From the NCBI GenBank assembly GCA_014885115.2, contig WKLE02000487.1, positions 1-39,691 of the forward strand: a stretch of DNA of 39,691 bases, given 5' to 3'. The notes beneath the pieces were generated by a model, which was not told the DNA's origin, ran no database searches, and saw only the letters and a list, made by a program, of their open reading frames with translations. This document shows, in pieces, positions 1-10,232 of the stretch. This DNA is from Asterionellopsis glacialis (lineage: Eukaryota > Bacillariophyta > Plagiogrammaphyceae > Rhaphoneidales > Asterionellopsidaceae). Position numbers and translations under genes: made by a program. Positions within the stretch are counted from its first letter, which is position 1, and every line of letters starts with the position of its first letter.

Positions 1-109
1 GTCATCACATCTGTCCGGTCCATGACGTCATCGCATCACGGTCCGTCCGTACTACGGTTGATTGACATATCGCGCGAGTCCCGCGACTCGCCTACTGCAG
101 TGCATGATC
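1..109. repeat. Copy A of a transposon-end repeat
   Basis: From base 21 onwards this stretch can be aligned with 28932-29030 in the same orientation: both carry a CATGA-GTCATC block, a GTTGATTGACAT block and a GCCTACTGCAGTG block. The second copy lies at the edge of the transposase pseudogene at 29-31.6 kb, so this is probably the end of another copy of that element, cut by the window edge. It holds a short hairpin, GCGAGTC then GACTCGC with a 4-base spacer (about 73-91). Unlike the second copy it is CpG-rich. Confidence 0.6.
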
Positions 110-542
110 AAAAAATGTCTAAAGAGAGAAATTCCGCGGAAAGGAAAAAGAAACTGGTATAAGCTAGTAGAGCTGTAAAAGATATCTTTTGCGAGAAGAA
201 GACATTTTTGATGTAAGATTTTTGTCCCAGACTGAAAACAATGGTGCACTTGATTGGATTTTCTTCTGGAAGAAAGTCTACAAGTGAGGGTAATTGTATT
301 TCAAAGCTGAGATTTTGAACATTTGAGCACAACGGGTCGTAACATCGAACCAAGTAGGTATTCTGATAGAGGCAAAACTAAAAAAGTAGTCAAACGATGA
401 TTGTGCATAATGTAGCACTTCTTTTGGACTCTAAAATAGTTTATAGATTCAGTATGTTCAATTTTGACTAATTCTGAAACTCCACCTGGTTAAGTTTATC
501 TCGTCTAACAAACGTAATTGATGTACGAATACCTTTACGAAA
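110..542. other. Gene-free stretch, 3' flank of homoserine dehydrogenase
   Basis: I see no convincing gene here. The short open frames on the minus strand lack any recognisable domain. The part next to 542 should hold the 3' UTR of the minus-strand homoserine dehydrogenase. Confidence 0.5.
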
Positions 543-2238
543 TTATCGGACCCAGTCTTCACGAAGGACAGGCATAAAGAATGCAGGACCACGGCACCAG
601 TCAAATGATTCCATTTCCGAAGCTACTGCCTTCATGGAAGCAAGGGGAACCTTCTCCGTGATAATGACAAATGCAGCATCAGCCTTACTTGTGATGGGGT
701 TTTGCAATATGGAATGGATGGAAACATTGTGCTTTTCACAAACTTCACCACACTGACGGGTGATTCCAACAGCATCCTTGTATCCAAGACGCAAGTAAAA
801 GACCGAATCAAAGTTGTTTACAAATTGAGTATCCTTGGCAAGTGGATTGAAGGGAAGGGGGGTCTTATCACCCTTGGCAAGAGAAACAATATCGTTGATA
901 CAAGAGTTGGCAGTGGGATAACGTCCTGCTCCTTGACCAATGTAGGTAGAGGATTGAAGGTTGAAGGAAGTAACTTCCACAGCATTTGTAGCACCATTGA
1001 CAGAGGCAAGAGAGTCGTCTCCAGGAACGTAGCAGGGATTGACAAAGGCTGCAACCTTGCCCTCACTGACTTTCTTGGAAACACCCAAAAGTTTGATGGT
1101 TCCTCCCATCATTTTGGCGTATTCAAAGTCAAGTTTGGTCAATTCAGTGATACCCTTACAGGCAATCAAATCTTCATCGACTTCTACACCATAGGCCAAA
1201 CGCATAAGGATACGCAATTTGGATCGTGCATCAAAGCCACCCACATCAAGGGTAGGGTCCGCTTCCGCATATCCAAGTTTGGATGCTTCAGAGAGTGCCT
1301 CATCGTAGGAATATCCATCGCGGTCCATCGCAGTGAGCATAAAGTTGGTACATCCATTGATAATACCAGCAATTTCCGAAATATCGTCACCCACAAAGTC
1401 GGATTGCATGGATCGAATGACGGGGATACCACCACAGACGGCGGCTTCGTACCTAAACTCAACTTCATCGTCACGATCCTTGCCAGCATTAACTTCTGCC
1501 AACAAGTCTTCAATTTCAGGAAGGTCTCTCGCAATGAGTGCCTTGTTGGCAGTAACAACATTTTTTCCATTTTTGAGAGCCTGGAACACAACATCCTTGG
1601 CATCCGTAGTACCACCCATGACTTCGACGACCATGTCAATAGAGTCATCATTCAAAATATCATCGTAGCTAGTCACAATTTCGCACCCTTCTGGTGTTGC
1701 CCAATCACGTTGCTTGTTGGCATCGCGGACACACACCTTTTTGACTTGAATGTCGGCGGATGTCAACTCTTCAAAATACTTTTGTTTCTTACCGATAATG
1801 TCCACAATACCACCACCAACAGTACCACCACCAAAGATACCGAGTTTAACGGTCTTTGCAGCAGAAAGTTCCACAAGAGAGGGTTTCTACAATGAAACAA
1901 AAAAGTAGAGATAGTTAGAGAGATTAGAGAAAATTAAGGTGAAAGCATTCGAATGAGATGGGGGATACTGGGAATTATCGGTTCATGGAATTGAAGTTAT
2001 CCGAAAGTCCAAGGATTGGATAGGTCATCCTAGAGTGCAGATCAATCAGTCTTGAATGAAATTGCAAATTGTGCCCCCACGCTGCAACGGACCACATGTG
2101 GAAGGTCGTGTTGACTGATGTCGTCGACCATGATTGTCTTGACACGTTACTTACATTAGCCATATTCTTTGGCACAAAGGCCGAGGAGCATGATACTGCT
2201 GATAAAAGGGTAACGGCAAAGGAAGCGATTCGAACCAT
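543..2238 (-). CDS. hom: Homoserine dehydrogenase, plastid-targeted, two exons
   Basis: Reduces aspartate semialdehyde to homoserine with NAD(P)H, the branch point towards threonine and methionine; in algae this runs in the plastid. Exon 1 is 2238-2155 and exon 2 is 1886-543, joined in phase 0 by a 268-nt GT-AG intron (donor GTAAGT, pyrimidine-rich acceptor). Joined length is 475 residues. Exon 1 encodes 28 residues: a hydrophobic signal peptide ending SCSSAFVPK, a diatom-type plastid cleavage motif. Exon 2 has the nucleotide-binding GIFGGGTVGGG, the substrate segment GCTNFMLTAM, YAEADPTLDVGG and a C-terminal ACT-like region (VSIHSILQNP). The open frame of exon 2 alone has no ATG at its start (its first possible start would be GTG at 1874), which is what prompted the intron model. 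The enzyme stands alone and is not fused to aspartate kinase. Gene identity is secure; the first exon rests on splice signals and phase only. Confidence 0.93.
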
Positions 2239-3363
2239 GGTTTACACGCACAAAGAAGACTTTTTGGAGAGATGTATGTATCTTGAGTTTTGTTGGATCT
2301 CGGTATGTTGGATATGATGATGTGTATGTATGTCTTCTGGCCGCTGCGCTGATTGGAGATTTCGTCACACTCTTTCTTGTGGCTTCTCTTTCGATAAATG
2401 GACTGCAGGATTGACTTTCTCTCTGATTCAAGTCTGATTTGTTTGGGTGTGTACCATGTGGAGGCTCTACGGTATCTTGGCGTACAATCCAAAAAGTACG
2501 TATTTGAGGTTGAGTGATGTGATACTCCCATCATTCTCAGGGAGGGGGTTCTGATTTTGATGGATTCCAGACCGTACAAAAAAAACAAGAAAGTAGGCAA
2601 GGAAGGGGCAACCGATAGAGGTAGATCTCCATGGAAAGATTTGCCGTCCTTGCGTCATCCGTAGAGCAAGGATCATCTGTTGTCGTCCAAATTAATTTAA
2701 TGTCTGACCCTTTGCTCTAGAATCCGAAGATGACATCATACTGACGTGTCAGTCAATTTTAAATTCTGCACTACCGAACATGGCGGAATATCGGGAAAGA
2801 AGAAAGCCAGTAGCAGCCAGCAGTACAGTACTGTGATACTGAATTCGCGTGGCAATTTTTGATTCTAATAATTACCTGTAAAGTGGTCCCTGTTGCTTCG
2901 ACAGTATTCACTGTCTGTGGAATGCGAAAATAGTGCCACACGACCCAACACCAGCCTTGTTTTTTGGCACTGCTACCAGCTCGTGCTGTCGGGCACGTAA
3001 CGGTTAGCTACAAGGACAAGTGCACAACAAGTAGGCTAGTGAGGCCGCATGTCTGATAAAGTAGACTAGACTAGACTAGACTAGACCAGAGTTAAACTAC
3101 CGACAGTGGTCATCTCTACCTTTCAGTGAATAACGCATTTGCTTGGACGTTGCTCTTCTCTACACTGTGACCGATCGTTACGACTTTGTGGTGTTGGAAC
3201 TAGAGTGGAGAAGATCTTTGCAGTCATTGCTTCGATCTCATTGTTTGTGTGTTTTTTTCTCAATAGATAAATAAAAATTGAAATCGCATTGCATCTAACG
3301 TTCTATAATAGTGGCTGACAGATTGTTTGTGCCAGAAACGAGACGCAAATACATACAAAAATA
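2239..3363. promoter_or_regulatory. Divergent intergenic region with candidate promoters
   Basis: This 1.1 kb separates two divergently transcribed genes, homoserine dehydrogenase (-) and the J-domain protein (+), so both promoters should lie here. A bZIP/CRE-like site TGACGTGTCA is at 2742-2751. TGACGT elements act in CO2/cAMP-responsive diatom promoters, but a role here is inference. No TATA box stands out and no further gene is seen. Confidence 0.4.
3063..3087. repeat. AGACT pentanucleotide tandem repeat
   Basis: Five units of AGACT in a row, the last being AGACC. A small satellite about 280 bp upstream of the J-domain gene start. Confidence 0.8.
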
Positions 3364-5952
3364 ATGGCATCACCTACCTCTTCTAGCATGAACGGTTATG
3401 GAGGTGGGAAAAATGAACAATTAGCGGAATTATTACGTGCATGTGCCCATCAAGTGGAACGAAATGAATTAGGACCAGTCGTAGTTCAAACTCTAGGTGC
3501 TTTAACAGCTTACATTCAAGGACACGGGGGAGAAATCGCAGCAACTCCCAGCAGCATCAGCAGGGGTAAGGGGATGGGTGATGAAAAACCATTTGATGAA
3601 AGTCCTCATAAACCGTCCGTTTTTGCTGCAGATGCTTCGGCAGATTTTGAGGTAAAGGACAGACAATCACAGCAACCTTCTTCTACAAAACACTCCAGGG
3701 GCCATCATTTGAATTTTGTGAAAGAATTTACTAAAAAAGTTGGTCTTGGTGACCGCAAGGGAGGGCCTTCTTCGTTTCGATCGGAAAGTTCCAAGGGGAA
3801 TCGCGCCAATGCTGATTTAGCCGATGCTGCCATTGAAAACAAAGTCAATGCTGCTGCTGCCTCTGCTGCATCACAAGATGCACCAGAAGGTACCGGCAGC
3901 ACGGGTGGCGAATATGAACGAACAATGCATTCGGCATCCCCTATCCCTACTGTTTCGGCATCCTCGTCACCATCTCTGAAACCTGCCAGTCCAACACGGC
4001 CTACACAGAGAGCTAATCCAGCAAAACCATCCTTTCAACGTCCTGTTAACCCCAGCTCTACTCTCATCGCCAATGGATGGATCGAACAACAACGTCGGTC
4101 CAAAATGCGTCATGTATGGAAAGATATTCTTGCTAGCTTGGTAGAAGGCCGAAAGCCTGGAGAAGAAACAACTCTTTGGATCCAACGTCAAGTCACTGAC
4201 CCTACCACAAACAAAGTCGGTCTCGAAGCATTACATCAAATTCCCATGAAGTGGTTGGAACGCGTCACCTATGTAGACTATTCTGGAGATCATCGATTCA
4301 GTATCAAGGTCTACAACGTTACAGAAGAATTTCTGTTTCGATGTGCGGATGAGGAAAGTGCACAAAATTGGGTGCTCACACTGCGAAGCGTAAGTCAAAC
4401 AGATCAAGAACAAATGGCCAAGATAAAACGAGGAGAGGACCCGAATGATGCATTGGGATTAGATAATTTGAAAGACTGGGATGACAATGTGCATACCAAA
4501 GAAAGTAAAGAGGAGCCAGAACCGCAGGCTCAACCACCGCAGCAGCCTCAACCTACGAATCATCGCATGACGGTCCGCGAACTGCGGGCTATTGCACATG
4601 GGTCTGGATACAATACAAGTGGTATGGAACGGACCGAATTGGAAGACTTGGTGAAACAGATTTCTCAATCTGGCATGGCGAAAGAAAAAGAGGCTGCAGT
4701 AGAAGAGCAACGTCGAAGAATGGCGGCACAGCAAGAGCAGCAGCAAGCACATTATCAAGATGAAACTCTTTTACGAAAACAGAAAGAAGAAGAACAGCGA
4801 CTTTTCGCAGAACAGCGGCGCCGACAAGAGGAAGAAGAACAGGAAAGGCTCATGGCTGAGCAACGGCGTCGGCAAGAAGAAGATGAAGAACATCAGCGTC
4901 TCATGGCTGAACAACGCAGAAAACAAAAGGAAGACGAACAACGACAAAGGCTCGAAGAGGAACATAGACAGCGCATGGCAGAGCAACAGGCAGCAGAAGG
5001 GCTTCGGAGACGACAGATGGAAGAGGAACAAAGGAGACGTATAGCAGAACAGCAGGCTGCAGAACAACGTAGACGACAAGCGCAAGCAGAAGAGGAAAGA
5101 AGACGTCTGGCAGAACAGCAAGCAGCTGCGGCACGTCAGCGTCAAGCTCAGATGGATGAAGAGCAGCGCAAAAAACAAGCAGCTTGGCAGGCGGCTCAAT
5201 GGCAACAGCAGCAGGCTCAACAGGCAGCACAGGCTCGGGCGCAGTGGGAGCAGCAATGGAAGGCTCAGCAGCAGCAACAACAACACGGCCAGTACTACGC
5301 CCAGCAGCAGCAAACACAACAGCAGCATCCACAACAACAAGGTGCTCCTCCCTATTACAGTCAAGGTCCTCAGACAGCACCACCAGCTGGAGCACCTCAT
5401 CCAGGGCAGTATCAACAGCAGCCATCACAAGGACATCCTGCTACTCCACAACAACCGCAACGTGGTGGAGCGCCTCCACCACCGCAAAATCATCCTGCTT
5501 CGCCAGCGGACATGAAATATGCCAAGATGGCAGAGCCAGAAGCAGACGACGGCGCAGTCCAAGCCTCAATCACTGTAATCAAGAGGAATATTCTAGTTCA
5601 TTGGGCATTGCAACCTCCCACTCTTCAAATGCTCCGTCCTATTGACATGCTTTTAACCAGTATTCATACTGTTTTCCCTCCCGCCTTCGGCGTTTCAGGA
5701 CATGAATATTTCAAAAAATGGAAGCCAATCACGAGAGAAAGTTTGGTGTTGAGTGCTGCAATGGGAAACTCCCCCGATGAAGAAAAACTAAAAAAAGCTG
5801 TGAGAAAGCTGCGTTTCTTTCTTCACCCTGACAAGACTCCACGAGATCTCAACGAGGAGCAGAAATTCATGGTAAAGATGTTATGGGATGTTACGTCGGA
5901 TGCATGGGAAGAGCATCACAAGCAAAAGGAAGAGTTGAGTTGGATTCACTAA
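3364..5952 (+). CDS. PH domain / coiled-coil / auxilin-type J-domain protein
   Basis: An 862-residue single-exon gene with ATG at 3364. Residues about 232-345 (LIANGWIEQQ... to ...NWVLTLRSV) look like a pleckstrin-homology domain, which usually binds phosphoinositides or proteins at membranes. A short SAP-like helix pair (MTVRELRAIAHGSGYNTSG) follows near 402-432. Residues about 437-640 form a long charged coiled coil of E/Q/R repeats such as QRRRQEEEEQ, passing into a Q-rich then P/Q-rich stretch (to about 715). The C-terminus (about 775-862) ends in a J domain with the HPD tripeptide near residue 821 and DAWEEH after it. A J domain at the very C-terminus ending in an ...AW.. helix resembles auxilin/GAK, which recruits Hsp70 to uncoat clathrin vesicles. 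That role, with the PH domain as membrane anchor, is inference; a general Hsp70 co-chaperone is the alternative. Confidence 0.85.
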   Translation: MASPTSSSMNGYGGGKNEQLAELLRACAHQVERNELGPVVVQTLGALTAYIQGHGGEIAATPSSISRGKGMGDEKPFDESPHKPSVFAADASADFEVKDRQSQQPSSTKHSRGHHLNFVKEFTKKVGLGDRKGGPSSFRSESSKGNRANADLADAAIENKVNAAAASAASQDAPEGTGSTGGEYERTMHSASPIPTVSASSSPSLKPASPTRPTQRANPAKPSFQRPVNPSSTLIANGWIEQQRRSKMRHVWKDILASLVEGRKPGEETTLWIQRQVTDPTTNKVGLEALHQIPMKWLERVTYVDYSGDHRFSIKVYNVTEEFLFRCADEESAQNWVLTLRSVSQTDQEQMAKIKRGEDPNDALGLDNLKDWDDNVHTKESKEEPEPQAQPPQQPQPTNHRMTVRELRAIAHGSGYNTSGMERTELEDLVKQISQSGMAKEKEAAVEEQRRRMAAQQEQQQAHYQDETLLRKQKEEEQRLFAEQRRRQEEEEQERLMAEQRRRQEEDEEHQRLMAEQRRKQKEDEQRQRLEEEHRQRMAEQQAAEGLRRRQMEEEQRRRIAEQQAAEQRRRQAQAEEERRRLAEQQAAAARQRQAQMDEEQRKKQAAWQAAQWQQQQAQQAAQARAQWEQQWKAQQQQQQHGQYYAQQQQTQQQHPQQQGAPPYYSQGPQTAPPAGAPHPGQYQQQPSQGHPATPQQPQRGGAPPPPQNHPASPADMKYAKMAEPEADDGAVQASITVIKRNILVHWALQPPTLQMLRPIDMLLTSIHTVFPPAFGVSGHEYFKKWKPITRESLVLSAAMGNSPDEEKLKKAVRKLRFFLHPDKTPRDLNEEQKFMVKMLWDVTSDAWEEHHKQKEELSWIH

Positions 5953-6093
5953 TTAAAAAGTTCTACACTGCTCAACTTCACATATATGCTTTGATCGCTG
6001 TGTTTCACATACATAGATAATATCCAACAGTGTAACTTTGTGTGATTATTGATAATTTTTATTTTATATTATTCTGTATAAGGATTACAAGGT

Positions 6094-8583
6094 TTAGTGA
6101 GAGGATCTACGAAGGGCCTTTTTCTTTCCAAGGAAACCCCGAAAGACCCGCCCTTTCATTGTAGGAATTTTCATCTTGATCCCATTTTCGAAGAACGCAA
6201 CCTTTTTGGGTGCACGTACTTCGCTGTGCTCAATTTTGTTTTTGGTCAATGGCTGGCTTCTGTCAGTTTTGACTTTGGTCAAGTATTTCGGAAATGTCAT
6301 GTTTGGCAGTGAATTTCGAAATTTTTGAGCAAATGGTATCGAGTGTCTCTTTGTTGACCTATTCGTCTCCACTTCCTTTTGTGCATGGTTATTGGTCTCA
6401 GATGGTACGGAATGCTGATTTTCTTCCTTGTCTTCTTCGTCCATATCCAATTCTTCAATCAAATCTACTAAAAGCTCGTATCGGCCAACTGTAATTGTAG
6501 CAACTGCTTCAGCGATTGGAATAGACACATCTTTAGGTAAAGCTTTTAGGAAAGCCATGGCTTTCTTTCTTTTTAACGGATAGTGCGTGTAGCGCATTAA
6601 TTTTTGTATGCCTCTATCACCAAGCTTACCATACACAAAGGCAGACAAGATCGATTTTGTGGATCCAATTTTGCTTTTTCGTCCATTGGCAAGTATATCG
6701 TATACAGTCATATTACATCGAGCCAGCTCTTCACGAGCAAGTATCGGGATACTGTCATGCAATTGATCACTTCGTTCGCCTTCATGGTTAGTGCCAGCAT
6801 CGCCCTTAAAATAAACGATAGGGACATTTCCTCCAGTAACCTCAGCCAATGCAACAATAATACATTGACTCACAGTCTTCACCTTGGTATAAATCATACC
6901 CAACTCTTGATTATGTAAAGCCTTTTCCGCCAAAACCCCAACATCGTAGGCAGACGGTAGTCCTCGATAGGAAAAGAAAATTGTGTCAACCTCAAGAGAA
7001 GATAAAAAGGTCTCCAAATTCTTTACACCCTCATGGTAGTCCGCCACAGTGTACAGTTTCCGTTGACGTAATGCAGGAGTTATTTCAGGAAGAAGTGACC
7101 AGCAGGATTCAAAGTATTCCACAATATCATCCGTGGCTATCCACCCAACATCGCGATTAGACGAATCAACACCTCGTTGAATGGAATTGACAATTTCTTC
7201 CTCGGTCATTCCCAGTGAATGTACGTCGTTAGCGAAGACTAATTTCGAGTGAAGATTATCCACCAGATCTTCTGCCATACCAATATTAGGGTCAAAGTTA
7301 CTAGAGGAATGATGACGATAAAAGCTTGTTTTCTTGTCTTTTTCCAAAGTAACATAAAAGCTCTCTACAGCAGCTGCACCCTCATCTCGTAAGAGATGAA
7401 GCCCAGTTGCAAAAATACATACAACAATTTTAGCTATATCAGCCAAGGGCAAAATTTCCTGTAAAGTGCGGGCAGCAAATACCGCGGACAAAAATTTGCT
7501 GAATGGTTTGCGAGGGACCAAGCTTAGACCACCATGATATCCAAATATACACATAGTTAAGGCTGTAGCTGGATCTTTTTCCTCGTTGATGGGTTGGATT
7601 ACCACATGGTCAGTATTATCAACTATGTAAACATCGTCCAATGCATTGCCCACATATTCAGGAACACCAAAATCAACAGCATAGTCAACAACATCCCCAA
7701 ATGTCAAGGCAAGCATTTGGTGTGCATCAACTAATTCTGATATGTGGAACATTCGACGGACTGTGTGATAGCCCCTATTTTCACCCGACATGCTTCCATG
7801 AATGGCTGTAGCCCAAGATTCTATCATTTCATCAGATGCCCTGGATATGCACTTTAAAATGTCAAGACTGCATCGGATCTGTATGAAGCAGCGCGACAAA
7901 TATGATTGATCTTCTTCACCAAATGCCATCATGGCATCAGCTAAAAGTTGAGCAGATGTTTCATCAACTACACGCCCACCTGCACGTCGTCGTGATGATG
8001 TGTGTGATGTAATCCAGTGACAAAATTCATCGAAGTCTACAAAATCTTCGTCGTCCTCGACAGAACAGCAAATTTCATCAAACACTTCTTCTGCCTTTCT
8101 TTTAATGCCAAGGTCTTCAGCTGCGTTGCAAAATTCGTCTTTTGATAATTTCCAATCACCATTCTCATCTGTTGAGGCAAATACACTCCATAAGTTATTG
8201 TAATAACTCAGTAAACGGATAAAGAATTCAAATTCATCACGATCAATAAATCCACTTTGATCAAGGTCTGATCGTTTATAGGCACGTTCAATAGCAGGCT
8301 TGTTATTGAAGTCAGGCCAAATTGTTAAAACTAATTGACCAATTTCATCGGCACAAAGTTGTCCATCACCATTTATGTCTGCATCATCAAATGTTCTCAT
8401 ACATTCTTCTTCACTAGGCATTTCAACTTCATGAGTTTGCGCTAAACTCTTTCGAATTACAAGGCTACCCGCAGATCCGTTGTTATTGTTGTTGTTGTTG
8501 CCTTGTTGTGATTTACAAGCCATTCTTGTATTCATTGAACAATTAGCGGCCTCTGTAGGCGACGATTCATCCTGAAATCCCAT
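6094..8583 (-). CDS. Large EF-hand calcium-binding protein, function unknown
   Basis: An 829-residue single-exon gene; ATG at 8583. The N-terminal 200 residues hold four EF-hands: loop 1 at about 69-80 (DINGDGQLCADE), loop 2 at 106-117 (DLDQSGFIDRDE), loop 3 at 139-150 (DENGDWKLSKDE, W in place of the usual G) and a degenerate loop 4 near 175-186. The first three should bind Ca2+. Residues 200-690 form a long folded region I do not recognise, without signal peptide or clear membrane span. The last 130 residues are basic (GRVFRGFLGKKKALRRSSH at the end). A short N-rich tract lies at 29-35. It probably acts as a cytosolic Ca2+ sensor; the output activity is unknown. It converges on the J-domain gene with a 141-nt gap. 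Confidence 0.88.
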   Translation of the reverse strand: MGFQDESSPTEAANCSMNTRMACKSQQGNNNNNNNGSAGSLVIRKSLAQTHEVEMPSEEECMRTFDDADINGDGQLCADEIGQLVLTIWPDFNNKPAIERAYKRSDLDQSGFIDRDEFEFFIRLLSYYNNLWSVFASTDENGDWKLSKDEFCNAAEDLGIKRKAEEVFDEICCSVEDDEDFVDFDEFCHWITSHTSSRRRAGGRVVDETSAQLLADAMMAFGEEDQSYLSRCFIQIRCSLDILKCISRASDEMIESWATAIHGSMSGENRGYHTVRRMFHISELVDAHQMLALTFGDVVDYAVDFGVPEYVGNALDDVYIVDNTDHVVIQPINEEKDPATALTMCIFGYHGGLSLVPRKPFSKFLSAVFAARTLQEILPLADIAKIVVCIFATGLHLLRDEGAAAVESFYVTLEKDKKTSFYRHHSSSNFDPNIGMAEDLVDNLHSKLVFANDVHSLGMTEEEIVNSIQRGVDSSNRDVGWIATDDIVEYFESCWSLLPEITPALRQRKLYTVADYHEGVKNLETFLSSLEVDTIFFSYRGLPSAYDVGVLAEKALHNQELGMIYTKVKTVSQCIIVALAEVTGGNVPIVYFKGDAGTNHEGERSDQLHDSIPILAREELARCNMTVYDILANGRKSKIGSTKSILSAFVYGKLGDRGIQKLMRYTHYPLKRKKAMAFLKALPKDVSIPIAEAVATITVGRYELLVDLIEELDMDEEDKEENQHSVPSETNNHAQKEVETNRSTKRHSIPFAQKFRNSLPNMTFPKYLTKVKTDRSQPLTKNKIEHSEVRAPKKVAFFENGIKMKIPTMKGRVFRGFLGKKKALRRSSH

Positions 8584-8656
8584 GATAGCGTTATATTTTT
8601 ATACAAGGAGATTTCGGGAATCTGGCAGCAATCTCTGGGAAGGGCAATCCTCTCAC

Positions 8657-8657
<1 letters not shown>

Positions 8658-8685
<28 letters not shown>
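8658..8685. repeat. AG dinucleotide microsatellite
   Basis: Fourteen perfect AG units about 75 bp upstream of the EF-hand gene start, in its 5' UTR or core promoter. GA tracts recur near other starts here (about 15932). Confidence 0.9.
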
Positions 8686-8687
<2 letters not shown>

Positions 8688-9050
8688 GCAGAGGGGTGAT
8701 ACAGGTCTTGAAACCTTGAGGTATCCTGAGTAATTATTAAGAAGACGGTGGTGTCAACTGATACAATGGTTCGATGACACTGCGCAATATGATGTGGTAA
8801 ATGTTATGTCAAGCACAAGGCGATGCAACTCGACCGGAGTAGCGAAGACAATCAAAGAGTAGTCAAGATATGAAGAAGTGGTGACGAGAGGTGTCTGTTC
8901 TTGAGACTATTTAGTTAGTAAGTAGGTTCTCTAGATGAGAAGACGCTCTACTCTCTTGAGATCCTTCATACTTTTCTAGCTCTCTAGAGAGGGCCTATGT
9001 GCAAAAAGCATGCCTCCCGTTCGTACCAGGTAGGTACCTGTGGTATCAAG

Positions 9051-9070
9051 TGTACCAGGTACCTGGTACA
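9051..9070. repeat. Perfect 20-bp palindrome of the TACCAGGTACCTGGTA family
   Basis: TGTACCAGGTACCTGGTACA is its own reverse complement. Half-sites and full sites of the same motif recur in other intergenic regions of the window, especially 23222-23511 and 37305-37560. Confidence 0.9.
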
Positions 9071-10232
9071 AAAACGTAAGATCAATACGTAGCCTTAGCG
9101 CATCCTGAATCCGAGGCGTATGTCGTTCTTTTGCTGTGTCCTTGGTGCGAGGCTTGTTTTAAAAAGAAACAGGCTTACCAGGTAACAGATGAAGAATGTT
9201 CCCCATTATTATCATCGTAAATTCCTGATATCTATATTGCATCGAGAAACATCCAATAAACTATATTTATTACGATTATGCAATACTGGCAATATAATGC
9301 ATTCATTTTTACTTATTATACAAATAAGTCGTAGAATAGCATGGTAATCACCTTGTAGGAGTCATTGCTAATTGGTCAGTTCTAATGGAACACTGGATTA
9401 TGATATGGAATTCATACTTAAGCGAATAATGAAGAAGATATTGTAATGGAAATGTTTTTTTTAGATTATTTTTTTGGCCATCATCAATTAATATTATTGG
9501 CGAAGATTAAATTTGATTTGTCTTATTTAAAATACAAACAAATGCTCATCGTAAAGTGGAGATTTACCAGGTAATTCCTTTGTGTTAATACGTAATACTA
9601 CAATTATCCAGCATCAAGTAGCAAGGTTCTACGTACATGGTACAATCCATGAGCTGACGTTAATACCGTCAGTAGAACCTACCATTACGCAGGAGGGCAA
9701 ATAACTTCTACTGTACTCCTCTACCTGTACTGTTAGCAGCAATTTATTTAATGGTGAGGACAAAGTATGATTCCACATCCATGTACATACGGTATCTATA
9801 CAGGCCACCTCATACCAGGTACAGGGGGTAGTGACAACCGTACGAGCTCGGACCAGAGCAGACTATCCCCCCACCCTCTCGTGCATTTCCCACAATATTT
9901 TTTTACGCCAGAAACTCCACACAAAGGTGAGCTCATGACCTATTTTCAGATGTCAAAGTGACAGTATTCTACGGAGGGAAAGTCAGGAAATTCAAGCTGA
10001 TTGACCAAAAGGCACCACCGCAATGGCCAAAAACCTAACAATCTGACTTAGAATACATTGCTTATTGTCATCTTAGAAGGGATGGAAACAATTATGGTCC
10101 ACCAAATGACCAAACATCAACAGCAATGCAGATTTAACACCCTTTGCAACAGTGTTGGGCCAGAAAGAACATGTAGCAGCACTAGCGAATGTTCCAGATC
10201 AATGATAATCAAAAATCAACCAATTACACATA

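Larger units (their letters stand above)
8584..10040. other. Intergenic region upstream of the EF-hand gene
   Basis: No gene is seen in about 1.45 kb. It carries the promoter side of the minus-strand EF-hand gene, an AG microsatellite, CTCTCTAGAGAG-type palindromes near 8977 and several TACCAGGTA motifs (about 9023, 9053, 9177, 9568, 9810). The stretch 9200-9560 is very AT-rich. Confidence 0.5.

Noticed and set aside
702..1895. 397-residue open frame antisense to homoserine dehydrogenase
   Set aside because: It is an exact shadow of the enzyme's codons, lacks family motifs, and the minus-strand reading matches homoserine dehydrogenase along its whole length.
4771..5515. Long leucine-rich and other frames over the Q/E repeat of the J-domain gene
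   Set aside because: Low-complexity CAG/GAA repeats stay open in all frames; only the plus-strand frame joins PH and J domains.
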